A stretch of 64,000 nucleotides of DNA, from NCBI GenBank assembly GCA_030430625.1, contig JAUIKL010000001.1:1-64000 (forward strand), read 5' to 3'. Below are positions 10,192 through 21,817 of the stretch, in pieces. Position 1 is the first letter of the stretch. Each line of letters opens with the position of its first letter. The notes beneath the pieces were generated by a model. It was given only the letters and a program-made list of their open reading frames with translations, ran no database searches and was not told the origin of the DNA. The DNA comes from Gemmatimonadota bacterium. Its GTDB lineage: Bacteria > Gemmatimonadota > Gemmatimonadetes > Longimicrobiales > Gaopeijiaceae. Both the position numbers and the translations under genes were made by a program.

Positions 10192-11430
10192 TCAGTCGTC
10201 GCTCCCGTCGTCGAGCTTCGTCACTCGCGCCTTGATCACCTGCGTCTCCGACGCCTCGAGGACCGCGATGTGGATCCCGTCCACCTCCAGCACTTCGCCG
10301 GCCGTCGGGACGGTCCCGAGTTCCTCCAGGATGAAGCCGTTGAGCGAACGGTTCTCCGAGTCCGGGAAGGAAACGTCGAGCGCCCGCTCGACGTCGCGGA
10401 CGTCGACGGCGGCCTCGCACACCGCGACCCCGTCGTCGACCTGCACGATCTCCTCCTCGTCCAGGTCGGTCTCGTCGTGGATCTCCCCGACCAACTCCTC
10501 GAGAACGTCCTCGAGGGTCACCAGGCCGTCGGTGCCGCCGTGTTCGTCCGCCACGATGCCCATGTGGACACGCTGCGCCCGGAACTCGCGGAGGAGGTCG
10601 GCGCACGACGCCGATCCCGGTACGAAAAAGGGTGCACGCGCGAGGTCGGCCAGCGTCGTCTCGCGCTCACCCTGGGCAAAGCGCGCGTACGCCTCGCGGA
10701 TGTAGAGGATGCCCGTGACGTCGTCGACCGTCTCCCGATAGACGGGGATCCGGCTGTACGGCACCGAGGGGAGTTCCTCGATGACCTCGGCCAGAGTCCG
10801 GCTCTCCGGCCAGGCGAAGATGTCGACCCGCGGCACCATGATGTCCCACGCATCCAATTCGTCGAGCCGGAACGCGCGCTCGACCAACTGGTTCTCCCGT
10901 TCCTCGAGAACCCCCTCCTGCGAGCCGATCTCCTGGATCTCGCGGAGCTCGCGATGATCCTCGGCGATCGTGTCGCCGCCCCCGAGCCGATCCTCGAGCT
11001 TCTCGACCGGGGCCGTGAGCGGCCGTGCGATCCGCTCGACTCTCAGGAGCGCCGGGGCCGACGACAGCGCCAGCCGCACCGGTCGCCGCGCCGCGATCAG
11101 GTGAGGGATCAGATCCGCCACGATCAGGACGATCAAGCCGCCGATCACGATGCTCGGAACCGGACCCAGTCGACCCCAGGTGGACACACCCGTGAGCGCG
11201 ATGACACCCAGGGCGGAGAGATCGAGGACCTGCGTGACCACACGAACGCTGGCCCGGACCGCGTGTTTCCGGTCGCGAACCGTCCCCAGCGCTTCGGCCC
11301 CGTCGAACCCTTCGTCCGCGAGCGTGCGGACGTGCGACGCCGAGATCTGGAACGCGGCGTCGTGGATCGCCGTGAGGATGGCGGAGGTCAGGAGAAGGAC
11401 GAGTACGGCCGCTGCCGCCACGCCCATCAC
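10192..11430 (-). CDS. HlyC/CorC-family protein (DUF21/CNNM, two CBS domains, CorC_HlyC)
   Basis: A 412-residue membrane protein of the CNNM/CorC group, associated with magnesium or cobalt efflux. Hydrophobic N-terminal segments (AAAAVLVLLLTSAILTAI and VPSIVIGGLIVLIVADLI) form the DUF21 domain. After LVERAFRLDELDAWDIMVPR comes the CBS pair, with YSRIPVYRETVDDVTGIL in the first CBS and GIVADEHGGTDGLVTLEDVL in the second. The C-terminal CorC_HlyC domain includes DVSFPDSENRSLNGFI. The start is one of two consecutive ATG codons (11430 or 11427). It leads a leftward run with the gamma-CA gene (4-nt gap), and MoxR is 61 nt upstream. Confidence 0.92.
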   Translation of the reverse strand: MMGVAAAAVLVLLLTSAILTAIHDAAFQISASHVRTLADEGFDGAEALGTVRDRKHAVRASVRVVTQVLDLSALGVIALTGVSTWGRLGPVPSIVIGGLIVLIVADLIPHLIAARRPVRLALSSAPALLRVERIARPLTAPVEKLEDRLGGGDTIAEDHRELREIQEIGSQEGVLEERENQLVERAFRLDELDAWDIMVPRVDIFAWPESRTLAEVIEELPSVPYSRIPVYRETVDDVTGILYIREAYARFAQGERETTLADLARAPFFVPGSASCADLLREFRAQRVHMGIVADEHGGTDGLVTLEDVLEELVGEIHDETDLDEEEIVQVDDGVAVCEAAVDVRDVERALDVSFPDSENRSLNGFILEELGTVPTAGEVLEVDGIHIAVLEASETQVIKARVTKLDDGSDD

Positions 11431-11491
11431 GAGTCCGTCCTCCTCGCGGCGATGCTACTCGGAGGGTCTTCTTTTTCCATGGGACCAGGAC

Positions 11492-12508
<1,017 letters not shown>

Positions 12509-12657
12509 TCCCGTTCCAGTCTCGAGAGGCCGCGAAGATGGACAGCGCGGCGGGTTTCAGTCAAGCGACACGGGCGCCGCGCCGGGTGCTGGCGCGAGCC
12601 CGGAATCGGGCGAAGTTTACACCCGTTACGGTGCTTGATTTCGGGCCCCGTCCTCGC

Positions 12658-12685
12658 TTGCTCTTTTTTTCACAAGCGCTACATT
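12658..12685 (+). promoter_or_regulatory. Candidate sigma-70 promoter of the ATP synthase operon
   Basis: TTGCTC (12658-12663) and TACATT (12680-12685) are separated by 16 bp in an AT-rich patch that stands out from the GC-rich background, about 60 nt upstream of atpZ. The match is 4/6 at -35 and 4/6 or better at -10. The rest of the moxR-atpZ gap contains a small hairpin around 12719-12735 just before the ribosome site. Confidence 0.4.
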
Positions 12686-12747
12686 TCTGAGGCTGACGGG
12701 TCGCGGACATGTAGCGCGTCCGGGTTCGAAAGCCCGAGGAATCCAGG

Positions 12748-13002
12748 ATGGCCGAGCGCGACAAAAACACCGAGCGTGAGAGCGAGGTGGTGCGTGTCTC
12801 GGGGCAGTTCATGGGACACGGCCTCACGTGGGCCATGGCCGTCCTTCTTTTCATGGGCATAGGGTGGTGGGTCGATTCGAAGCTCGGATCGGGGCCCATC
12901 TTGATGATCATCGGCGCTTTCGTCGGTGGCGGCGCAGGTTTCTACAGCTTGTACTATCACATCCTGATCGAACCGCGACTGGGTGAGGACGACCCTCGAT
13001 GA
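12748..13002 (+). CDS. atpZ: AtpZ/AtpI-family small membrane protein
   Basis: An 84-residue protein with a charged N-terminus and two predicted transmembrane helices (MAVLLFMGIGWWVDSKLG and ILMIIGAFVGGGAGFYSLYY). The GxxxD/glycine-rich hairpin is typical of AtpZ, which accompanies F1Fo operons and is linked to Fo assembly or Mg2+/Ca2+ supply. A GAGGA ribosome site precedes ATG 12748. It is the first gene of the ATP synthase operon and overlaps the next gene by 4 nt (ATGA). Confidence 0.85.
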   Translation: MAERDKNTERESEVVRVSGQFMGHGLTWAMAVLLFMGIGWWVDSKLGSGPILMIIGAFVGGGAGFYSLYYHILIEPRLGEDDPR

Positions 13003-13373
13003 CGGCCACGCTGAAATATTCCGTGACCGGCGCTGCGCTCGTGACGCTCGTCGTCGCGATCACGTGGCCGCTCCTCGATGCCGCGAGCCGCAACGGACTG
13101 CTTCTGGCCGCCGCGGTGACGCTGCCGGTCCAGGCGTTCGCCTTCTCGGCCCTCGTGCGCTTCCGCGATCAGGGTACCGGCTTCTTTGCCGCATGGATCG
13201 GTGGGACCTTCCTCAGGATGGCCATCGTCGCGATCGTGGCGACGCTGGTCGTCCGCTCCGGAGCCGAAGGTGGGGTGGCGACGCTGCTCGCGCTGACTGG
13301 CTTCTTTTTCGGACTCCTTCTGCTCGAACCGGTCTACTTCCGGTCCGGGACGACTTCGACAGCGGACGCGTAG
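12999..13373 (+). CDS. AtpI-like four-helix membrane protein of the ATP synthase operon
   Basis: A 124-residue hydrophobic protein with four predicted membrane helices: ALVTLVVAITWPLLDAA, LLLAAAVTLPVQAFAFSAL, FLRMAIVAIVATLVV and LLALTGFFFGLLLLEPVYF. Size, topology and position between atpZ and atpB match ATP synthase subunit I, the assembly factor for the c-ring, although sequence resemblance to characterised AtpI is weak. The start ATG 12999 overlaps the atpZ stop (ATGA), and the stop directly abuts the atpB start codon, so translation of the three genes is probably coupled. Confidence 0.7.
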   Translation: MTATLKYSVTGAALVTLVVAITWPLLDAASRNGLLLAAAVTLPVQAFAFSALVRFRDQGTGFFAAWIGGTFLRMAIVAIVATLVVRSGAEGGVATLLALTGFFFGLLLLEPVYFRSGTTSTADA

Positions 13374-14294
13374 ATGAAGCTGCTCGCCATGCTGCAGGGT
13401 GCCGCCCAGGCGGCGCAGGACCACGGCTCGACCGAGAGTGGGCCGGACCTGCAGGGTATGCTGATGCATCACCTGCTCGACGGGAACGAGCTGGAATTCC
13501 AGGTGCTCGGGATGGGCCCGGTGATCCACCTCCCGCAGTTCGACCCGGTTCACATCGGGCCGCTCACGCTGAACCTCTCCCCGACGAAGCACGTCGTCTT
13601 CCTGCTCCTGGCGGCCGTCCTGCTCCTCGTCGTGTTCATCCCGATCGGTCGGGCGATGCGGACGAAGTACACCGACCGGGCGCCGAGCGGCTTCGCCAAC
13701 GCGATCGAGGCGCTCGTCGTCTACTTCCGGGACGAGGTCGTCCGGCGGAACATCCACCACGGTGCGGATGCCTACACCGGGTACATCCTCACCCTCTTCT
13801 TCTTCATCCTCTTCATGAACCTGCTCGGCCTCGTCCCGTTCGGCGCGACGGCCACCGGCAACTTCATGGTGACGGGTGCCCTGGCCCTCGTGACCTTCGT
13901 CGTCACCGAGATCTCCGGGATGAGGACGCTCGGGTTCGCCGGGTACATGCGGACGATCTTCTTCGCTCCGAAGGGGATGGGACCCGTCGGGACCGGCCTG
14001 ATGTTGCTGATCCTGACCCCCGTCGAGTTCCTCGGGAAGCTCACGAAGCCGTTCGCGCTGATGATCCGACTCTTCGCGAACATGCTCGCGGGTCACACCC
14101 TCGTGCTCTCGCTCCTCGGACTCATCTTCATGTTCGCCACGGGCGGCGCGATCGTCGCCGGTGGGGTCACGATCGCATCCGTCGGCGTCGTCTCGTTGAT
14201 CATGGTCCTCGAGCTCTTCGTCGCCTTCCTGCAGGCCTACATCTTCGCGCTGCTGACGTCCGTCTTCATCGGCATGATCCAGCACGCGCACTGA
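13374..14294 (+). CDS. atpB: ATP synthase subunit a (Fo)
   Basis: Membrane stator subunit that forms the proton half-channels against the c-ring. The 306-residue protein has a long amphipathic N-terminus, the THF-type helix VVFLLLAAVLLLVVFIPIG and, most diagnostic, KPFALMIRLFANMLAGH with the essential arginine in helix 5. The last helix (LELFVAFLQAYIFALLTSVF) carries the conserved glutamine-alanine-tyrosine. The ATG at 13374 immediately follows the stop of the upstream gene. The N-terminal extension of about 60 residues is longer than in E. coli but common in other phyla. Confidence 0.97.
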   Translation: MKLLAMLQGAAQAAQDHGSTESGPDLQGMLMHHLLDGNELEFQVLGMGPVIHLPQFDPVHIGPLTLNLSPTKHVVFLLLAAVLLLVVFIPIGRAMRTKYTDRAPSGFANAIEALVVYFRDEVVRRNIHHGADAYTGYILTLFFFILFMNLLGLVPFGATATGNFMVTGALALVTFVVTEISGMRTLGFAGYMRTIFFAPKGMGPVGTGLMLLILTPVEFLGKLTKPFALMIRLFANMLAGHTLVLSLLGLIFMFATGGAIVAGGVTIASVGVVSLIMVLELFVAFLQAYIFALLTSVFIGMIQHAH

Positions 14295-14357
14295 TTGTCG
14301 TTCTACCTCTGAGTTTCAACCCGTCGTCACGACGACACACTTCCAAGGACAGCTGAA

Positions 14358-14621
14358 ATGCTCTACGGAATGCTCGCGATGTTTCAGGATGCGGCCGCCA
14401 CCGGTGGCCTCGATCTCCTCGGCGCCGGTATCGGCATCGGTCTCGCCGTCATGGGCGCTGGTATCGGCATCGGCCAGATCGGTAACAGCGTAGCCCAGGG
14501 AATCGCTCGTCAGCCCGAGGCTGCCGGTGACATCCAGGGTGCCGGCATCATCCTCGCGGCCCTGATCGAGGGTGCTGCGCTGTTCGGACTCGTCATCACC
14601 GTCCTCTACAAGTTCTTCTAA
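14358..14621 (+). CDS. atpE: ATP synthase subunit c (Fo)
   Basis: An 87-residue proteolipid that forms the rotor ring. Two glycine-rich helices flank the polar loop ARQPEA. Helix 2 carries the ion-binding glutamate in ALIEGAALFGLVI. The residues after the glutamate are GA rather than the ST pair typical of Na+-coupled rings, so proton coupling is likelier, though not proven. The start is ATG 14358 with AAGGAC upstream. It is separated from atpF by an unusually long structured spacer of 219 nt. Confidence 0.97.
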   Translation: MLYGMLAMFQDAAATGGLDLLGAGIGIGLAVMGAGIGIGQIGNSVAQGIARQPEAAGDIQGAGIILAALIEGAALFGLVITVLYKFF

Positions 14622-14651
14622 TCGCAGCGATTCATCCGCGATTCCTGCGTT

Positions 14652-14753
14652 GGGACGTCGTCGGCGTAGCGCTGCTACGCTCTCCTCGTCCCGCCTTGGA
14701 CTCGCGGCGACTCGCCGCGATCGGTGATGGGTCGGCCTGGCCGGTCCCACCGA
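14652..14753 (+). other. Three consecutive hairpins in the atpE-atpF intercistronic region
   Basis: Three inverted repeats lie in a row inside the 219-nt gap. The first is 14652-14692: an outer GGGACG/CGTCCC and an inner 7-bp GCGTAGC stem with a 3-nt loop. The second is 14703-14719: CGCGGCG, loop ACT, CGCCGCG. The third is 14721-14753: outer TCGGTG/CACCGA with inner GGCC pairs. None has a T-tract. They could stabilise the 3' end of an atpE-containing RNA, block exonucleases or attenuate transcription, and so raise subunit c relative to downstream subunits. Confidence 0.55.
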
Positions 14754-14840
14754 TGCTGGTGGAGTCTTGAGTCACTGCGGTCCGCAGCGTACCGGGCCAC
14801 ATGGTGGTTCGGCGCAGCTCGAAGAACCATTGGAGAGACG

Positions 14841-15428
14841 ATGAAAACGAGTCGAATCACAGCGGCGCTGTTGGTTGCGTCGGCCGCGGTCCCGGAGGCG
14901 GTGTGGGCCGGGGGCGGGGAAGGGGGCTCGGGTGGCCTCTACGACATCAACACGGGTCTGTCCTTCTGGACCCTGGTGGTGTTCGGCATCCTCGTCTTCC
15001 TCCTCGGCAAGTTCGCGTGGGGTCCGATCCTCGGTGCCGTTCAGGCGCGCGAGTCGGGCATCCAGTCCGCGATCGACGAGGCCAACGCGGCCAACGAAGA
15101 GGCGACGAGGCTGCTGGCCGAGCACAAGGCTCAGCTGGCGGACGCGCGTCGTCAGGCCAACGAGTTGATCGCCGAGGGTAAGGCGGCCGGCGAGTCGGTT
15201 CGCAAGGAGATCGAGGAAAAGGCGCGCGCGGAGGCCCAGAACATGGTCGACCGGGCGCGGGCCGAGATCGAGCGCGAGCGGGATGCTGCGCTCGACACAC
15301 TCCGGAAGGAGTCGGTCGACCTGGCTCTGGCAGCGGCCTCGCGGCTGATGCAGGAGAACCTCGATCAGGCGAAGGACCGTCAGCTGGTCGAGCGCTACCT
15401 GAGCGAGCTCGGTAGCGGGAGCGCCTGA
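14841..15428 (+). CDS. atpF: ATP synthase subunit b (Fo peripheral stalk)
   Basis: A 195-residue peripheral-stalk protein linking Fo to F1. It begins with an apparent signal-like hydrophobic stretch (ALLVASAAVPEAVWAG), then a glycine-rich spacer, then the membrane helix SFWTLVVFGILVFLLGKFAW. A long charged coiled coil with A/E/R-rich heptads runs to the C-terminus. ATG 14841 is preceded by GGAGAG at 4 nt; the open frame upstream lies in the hairpin region and is not coding. The extra N-terminal hydrophobic segment, also known in some other phyla, may be cleaved. The stop overlaps the atpH start by 1 nt (TGATG). Confidence 0.94.
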   Translation: MKTSRITAALLVASAAVPEAVWAGGGEGGSGGLYDINTGLSFWTLVVFGILVFLLGKFAWGPILGAVQARESGIQSAIDEANAANEEATRLLAEHKAQLADARRQANELIAEGKAAGESVRKEIEEKARAEAQNMVDRARAEIERERDAALDTLRKESVDLALAAASRLMQENLDQAKDRQLVERYLSELGSGSA

Positions 15429-15979
15429 TGCGGGACGACACCATCGCCCGGAACTACGCCGAAGCGCTCTTCGACCTGGCGGCCAAGCACGACCAGTTGG
15501 CCGAGTTCGGAAGTGCGATCGGGACGGTGGCCGAGCTACTCGAGACCGATCCGAAGTTCAGCCTCTTCCTGGCCACACCGCGCGTCGACGCGGATGCCAA
15601 GAAGGCGGTCGTTCGGAAGGCGTTCGGGGGCACGCTCCCGCAGTTGGTGGTGAACTTCGTCCTCGTGACGATCGACAAGCGGAGACAGCGGCTGCTGCGC
15701 AGCATCTCCGCCCAGTATCACGCGCTGCTCGACGCCCACATGGGCCGGGAGCACGTGCAGGTGACGGTGGCCCGTCCGCTGGACGACGCCGCCAAGACGA
15801 TGGTGGCCCAGCGCCTCTCGGCCTCCCTCGGTAAGGAAGCGATCCCCCACGTCCAGGTGGACCCCGACATTCTCGGCGGGATCGTCGTTCGAACCGGTGA
15901 CACGATTTTCGACGGATCGGTCCGTCGCCGCCTCGACGGAATGCGTCGACGGCTGCTCGAGGCCGACTTGCCGCAATAG
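15428..15979 (+). CDS. atpH: ATP synthase subunit delta (F1)
   Basis: A 183-residue OSCP/delta subunit that ties the peripheral stalk to the top of the alpha-beta hexamer. It starts IARNYAEALFDLAAKHD, the standard N-terminal helix. It contains VVNFVLVTIDKRRQRLL and ends with the C-terminal domain featuring DPDILGGIVVRTGDTIFDGS, which is well conserved in the family. The ATG overlaps the atpF stop, and the gene is followed by atpA after 38 nt. Confidence 0.95.
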   Translation: MRDDTIARNYAEALFDLAAKHDQLAEFGSAIGTVAELLETDPKFSLFLATPRVDADAKKAVVRKAFGGTLPQLVVNFVLVTIDKRRQRLLRSISAQYHALLDAHMGREHVQVTVARPLDDAAKTMVAQRLSASLGKEAIPHVQVDPDILGGIVVRTGDTIFDGSVRRRLDGMRRRLLEADLPQ

Positions 15980-16017
15980 AGCGGCGTCCGACCGACCCAA
16001 CATAGGATCACACGAAG

Positions 16018-17583
16018 ATGGCCAACGACTCACAGCTCCGCGCCAGCGAGATCAAAGACGTCCTGCTCACCGAGATCGAGCGGTACGAAGAGGACCTCCA
16101 GGCCGAGGAGATCGGTGAAGTCCTCGAGGTGAAGGACGGAATCGCGCGCATCTACGGCCTGACCAAGGCCATGGCGTCCGAGATGCTCGAGATCACCTCG
16201 TCCCACTCGGGCGAGACCGTGACGGCGCTCGCGCTGAACCTCGAAGAGGACAACATCGGCGCGGTCATCATGGGTGAGTGGACCAGCCTCCACGAGGGAG
16301 ACCAGGTCCGCCGCACCGGGCGCGTCCTCGATGTCCCCGTCGGTGCCGGCTACCTCGGCCGCGTCGTCGATCCGCTCGGCAACCCGCAGGACGGGCAGGG
16401 CCCGATCGACGGGATCGAGGGGAAGCGGCAGATCGACATCGTCGCGCCGGGTATCGTCAAGCGTCAGCCGGTCGGTGAGCCGATGCAGACGGGTATCAAG
16501 GCGATCGACGCCATGATCCCGATCGGCCGTGGCCAGCGTGAGTTGATCATCGGCGACCGCGGTACGGGGAAGACCGCCGTTGCCGTCGACGCGATCATCA
16601 ACCAGAAGAACACGGACATCATCTGCATCTACTGCGCGGTCGGGCAGCGTGCCGGTAAGGTCCGGAACGTCGTCGAGACGCTGCGCGAGCACGGCGCGAT
16701 GGACTACACGATCGTCGTCACGGCGAACGCGTCCGACCCGGCGCCGATGCAGTACATCGCACCGTACGCCGCCACGGCGCTCGCCGAGCACTTCATGTGG
16801 CAGGGCAAGCACACGCTCGTCGTCTACGACGATCTCTCGAAGCAGGCCCAGGCGTACCGCCAGCTGTCCCTGGTCCTCCGCCGTCCTCCGGGACGTGAGG
16901 CCTACCCCGGTGACGTCTTCTACCTCCACTCGCGTCTCCTCGAGCGGGCGGCCAAGCTCTCGGACGAGCAGGGCGGTGGGTCGCTCACCGCGCTCCCGAT
17001 CATCGAGACGCAGGGTGGTGACGTTTCCGCCTACATCCCGACGAACGTGATCTCGATCACCGACGGGCAGATCTTCCTGGAGCCGGACCTCTTCAACTCC
17101 GGTGTCCGCCCAGCGGTGAACGTCGGTATCTCCGTCTCCCGAGTCGGTGGTGCCGCGCAGATCAAGGGCATGAAGAAGGTGGCCGGTCGTCTCCGTCTGG
17201 ACCTGGCCCAGTACCGTGAGCTCGAAGCCTTCGCACAGTTCGGCTCCGATCTCGACGCCGCCACGCAGCGTCAGCTGGCGCGAGGCGCCCGCACGGTCGA
17301 GATGCTCAAGCAGCCCCAGTACCAGCCGATGGCGGTCGAAAACCAGGTCGCCGTGATCTACGCGGTGACGAACGGCTACCTCGACGACATCGACATCGAA
17401 CTCGTCCGGGCGTGGGAGCGCGGCTTCCACGAGACGCTCGGGGCCAAGCACTCCGAGATCCTCGACGGGATCCGCACGGGTGGCCAGCTCACCGACGAGC
17501 TGGTGGAGCAGTTGGTGGCCGCGATCCAGGGCTACAACGCCGCCTTCGCCGCCGAGCACGAGGCCGTCGGGGCCTCGGCCTGA
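16018..17583 (+). CDS. atpA: ATP synthase subunit alpha (F1)
   Basis: A 521-residue non-catalytic nucleotide-binding subunit of F1. Features are the N-terminal crown [16 protein letters not shown], the P-loop [18 protein letters not shown], the signature [19 protein letters not shown], and [20 protein letters not shown]. The C-terminal helical domain is full length. The start is ATG 16018. The 501-codon open frame on the opposite strand is a GC-bias shadow. Confidence 0.98.
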   Translation: MANDSQLRASEIKDVLLTEIERYEEDLQAEEIGEVLEVKDGIARIYGLTKAMASEMLEITSSHSGETVTALALNLEEDNIGAVIMGEWTSLHEGDQVRRTGRVLDVPVGAGYLGRVVDPLGNPQDGQGPIDGIEGKRQIDIVAPGIVKRQPVGEPMQTGIKAIDAMIPIGRGQRELIIGDRGTGKTAVAVDAIINQKNTDIICIYCAVGQRAGKVRNVVETLREHGAMDYTIVVTANASDPAPMQYIAPYAATALAEHFMWQGKHTLVVYDDLSKQAQAYRQLSLVLRRPPGREAYPGDVFYLHSRLLERAAKLSDEQGGGSLTALPIIETQGGDVSAYIPTNVISITDGQIFLEPDLFNSGVRPAVNVGISVSRVGGAAQIKGMKKVAGRLRLDLAQYRELEAFAQFGSDLDAATQRQLARGARTVEMLKQPQYQPMAVENQVAVIYAVTNGYLDDIDIELVRAWERGFHETLGAKHSEILDGIRTGGQLTDELVEQLVAAIQGYNAAFAAEHEAVGASA

Positions 17584-17618
17584 CCGACACGACTCCGTCC
17601 GAGTAAGGGAGAGACGAC

Positions 17619-19942
<2,324 letters not shown>

Positions 19943-19951
19943 GCCCCGATC

Positions 19952-20263
19952 ATGGCTTCCCTCAACGTGCGGGTCGTTTCGGCCGAGCAGGTCGTCTTCG
20001 AAGGCGAAGCGTCCGCCATCGTGGCGCCGGCGTGGGACGGGCAGGTGGGAATCCTGCCCGGCCACGCGCCGATGCTGGCCCTGATCGGATCGGGGCCGAT
20101 GAGCATCGAGCGTCAGGGCGGTGGAAGCGACACGTTCTACGTGGCGGCGGGCGTGCTCAAGGTCGAGCGCGACAACGTGACGCTGCTCACGGAGTACGCC
20201 TCCACCGAGCCGCCCACCGAGCTCCCGGAATCCGCCGTCGTCTACGCCGAGGACGTCGGATAA
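19952..20263 (+). CDS. atpC: ATP synthase subunit epsilon, short form (F1)
   Basis: A 103-residue epsilon subunit. The N-terminal beta-sandwich is intact: NVRVVSAEQVVFEGEASAIV, then GILPGHAPMLALIGSGPM and AAGVLKVERDNVTLLTEYA. The protein stops about 20 residues after this domain, so the C-terminal helical hairpin of a typical 130-140-residue epsilon, which can inhibit ATP hydrolysis, is missing or vestigial. There is no frameshift evidence; the stop is a clean TAA before the next gene. Regulation of ATPase activity must then differ from the E. coli model. Confidence 0.93.
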   Translation: MASLNVRVVSAEQVVFEGEASAIVAPAWDGQVGILPGHAPMLALIGSGPMSIERQGGGSDTFYVAAGVLKVERDNVTLLTEYASTEPPTELPESAVVYAEDVG

Positions 20264-20288
20264 TCCTCGTCGCGGGGGCGATTCCACA

Positions 20289-21107
20289 GTGAGGCTCGAC
20301 CTCCACCTCCACACCACCGCCTCGGACGGCGCGTGGTCCCCGGCCGAGGTCGTCCGAGGGGCGATCGAGGGACGGTTGGACGTGATCGCGATCACGGACC
20401 ATGACACGACCGCGGGGGTGGCACCCGCCCGGGCTGCGGCGGAGGGTGAGCGGATCCAGGTCGTGTCCGGCGTCGAGATGTCGTCGGCGTGGTCGGGGCG
20501 CGACATCCACGTTCTCGGCTACTTCGTCGACCCCGACGCCCCGTCTCTACGGAAGCATGCCGAGCGGGCGAGCGGCCATCGGGATGCGCGGATGAAGGAG
20601 ATGGTCGATCGGCTGGTCGGGCAGGGGGTCGAGGTGACCTTCGCCGACGTCGAACGTATGGCCGGTCCCGACAGGGAGATGATCGGTCGCCCGCATCTGG
20701 CGCGCGCGCTCGTGGAAGCGGGGGCCGTCGGATCGATCCACGAGGCGTTCCGGACGCTCATCGGGGACGACAGCGAGGCTTTTGTCCCCGCCCACCTCCT
20801 CGTTCCGGAGGAAGCGGTTGCGCTGATCCTCGAGGCGGGCGGCGTTCCGGTGTGGGCGCACCCCCCGGCGGATCTCGTCGACGCGCTCCTCCCGTCCCTC
20901 CGCGCAGCGGGGCTGGAGGGGGTCGAAGTCTACCGGGCCCGCACGAAGCGTGCGGAAGTTCTGCGCCTGGAGCAGATCTGCCGGACGACCGGGCTCCTGC
21001 CGACGGGGGGATCGGACTGGCACGGCCCTGAAGGGGGAAGTGAACTCGGGGACTTCTTCCTGAATGCCGACGAGGTCGAAGGGCTGCTCCGCCGGGGCGG
21101 AATCTGA
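20289..21107 (+). CDS. PHP-domain phosphoesterase (RNase AM / YciV-like)
   Basis: A 272-residue metal-dependent phosphoesterase. PHP motif I is RLDLHLHTTASDG, motif II is VIAITDHDTTAG, the third site has VSGVEMSS and DIHVLGYFVD, and the C-terminal metal ligands lie in VPVWAHP and TGGSDWHG. This arrangement matches the family of YciV/RNase AM and 3',5'-nucleotide phosphatases that trim RNA 5' ends or degrade pAp. The GTG start at 20289 lies 25 nt after atpC, so it may be read through from the ATP synthase operon. A 14-bp palindrome follows the gene at 21137-21150. Confidence 0.88.
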   Translation: MRLDLHLHTTASDGAWSPAEVVRGAIEGRLDVIAITDHDTTAGVAPARAAAEGERIQVVSGVEMSSAWSGRDIHVLGYFVDPDAPSLRKHAERASGHRDARMKEMVDRLVGQGVEVTFADVERMAGPDREMIGRPHLARALVEAGAVGSIHEAFRTLIGDDSEAFVPAHLLVPEEAVALILEAGGVPVWAHPPADLVDALLPSLRAAGLEGVEVYRARTKRAEVLRLEQICRTTGLLPTGGSDWHGPEGGSELGDFFLNADEVEGLLRRGGI

Positions 21108-21164
21108 CCGAACGGCGCGCGGCTCAACGAGCGACCGCCGACCGGTCGGCCGCCGCACCACGAC

Positions 21165-21776
21165 TCAGGCGCGTGCGCCACTCCACGGACTCAGCAGCGC
21201 CCGCGTGGCCGCCTCCGGGTCCGGTGCCGCCATCACGGCTCCGATGACCGCCGTACCGGCAGCACCGGTCTTCTCCGCGATCGTCCGCGCGCCCTCGACG
21301 TCCACACCGCCGATCCCGACGACCGGGACGTCGACCGCGTCGACCACCGCCTGGAGCCTCTCCAGGCCGATCGGTTCTCCGGCCTCGGGCTTCGACGTGG
21401 TGCGAAAGACGGTGCCGCACCCGATATAGTCGGCCCCGTCCGCCACGAGTGCCCGCGCGCGGGCCGGCTCGTCGGTCGACGTCCCGAGGAGGAAGGGGGC
21501 GGGGGCGAGACTCCGAGCGGCCTCGACCGGCAGGTCGGAGGGGCCGATGTGGGCTCCGTCGGCCCCGATCGCGAGCGCGACGTCGACACGGTCGTTGATG
21601 AACAGGAGGGCCCCGGCCTCACGGGTGAGCGTCAGCAGCGTGCGCCCGATCGACGCGAGTTCCCGAGCCGAGGCGGCCTTGTCCCGCAGCTGGATGGCAG
21701 GAGCGCCCCCGGCCAGCGCCGCACCCACGACGTCCTCGACCGAGCGCGGGGTGGCCTGTGCCACATCCGTGATCAC
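21165..21776 (-). CDS. thiE: Thiamine-phosphate synthase
   Basis: Joins HMP-PP and thiazole phosphate to give thiamine phosphate. The 203-residue frame has AIQLRDKAAS, LLFINDRVDVALAIGADGAH, YIGCGTVFRTTSKP and VVGIGGVDVEGAR, all ThiE TIM-barrel motifs. The first ATG/GTG/TTG codon in frame is GTG 21776, which begins at ITD and cuts into the first beta strand. In-frame codons just upstream encode the expected RLRLIV, with a GGGAG ribosome-like site about 9 nt before a CTG at 21782. A non-canonical CTG start is therefore possible. It is the last gene of the V4R-ruvX-mltG-thiE run, 41 nt after mltG. Confidence 0.9.
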   Translation of the reverse strand: MITDVAQATPRSVEDVVGAALAGGAPAIQLRDKAASARELASIGRTLLTLTREAGALLFINDRVDVALAIGADGAHIGPSDLPVEAARSLAPAPFLLGTSTDEPARARALVADGADYIGCGTVFRTTSKPEAGEPIGLERLQAVVDAVDVPVVGIGGVDVEGARTIAEKTGAAGTAVIGAVMAAPDPEAATRALLSPWSGARA

Positions 21777-21817
21777 GATCAGGCGGAGGCGCTCCCGGAG
21801 GAGCGGCGTCGGGGTCG

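Noticed and set aside
12719-12735. tRNA T-arm-like GGGTTCGAAAGCCC before atpZ
   Set aside because: No acceptor, D or anticodon arms around it; it is a small hairpin before the atpZ ribosome site.
14358-14621. Na+-type c-subunit
   Set aside because: The ion-binding glutamate is followed by Gly-Ala rather than the Ser-Thr of Na+ rings, and the upstream Gln is two residues out of register with the Na+ ligand.
21137-21150. 14-bp palindrome GCCGACCGGTCGGC as terminator for PHP/thiE
   Set aside because: The convergent location fits, but the stem is only about 5 bp around a 4-nt loop with no T-tract; too weak to call.
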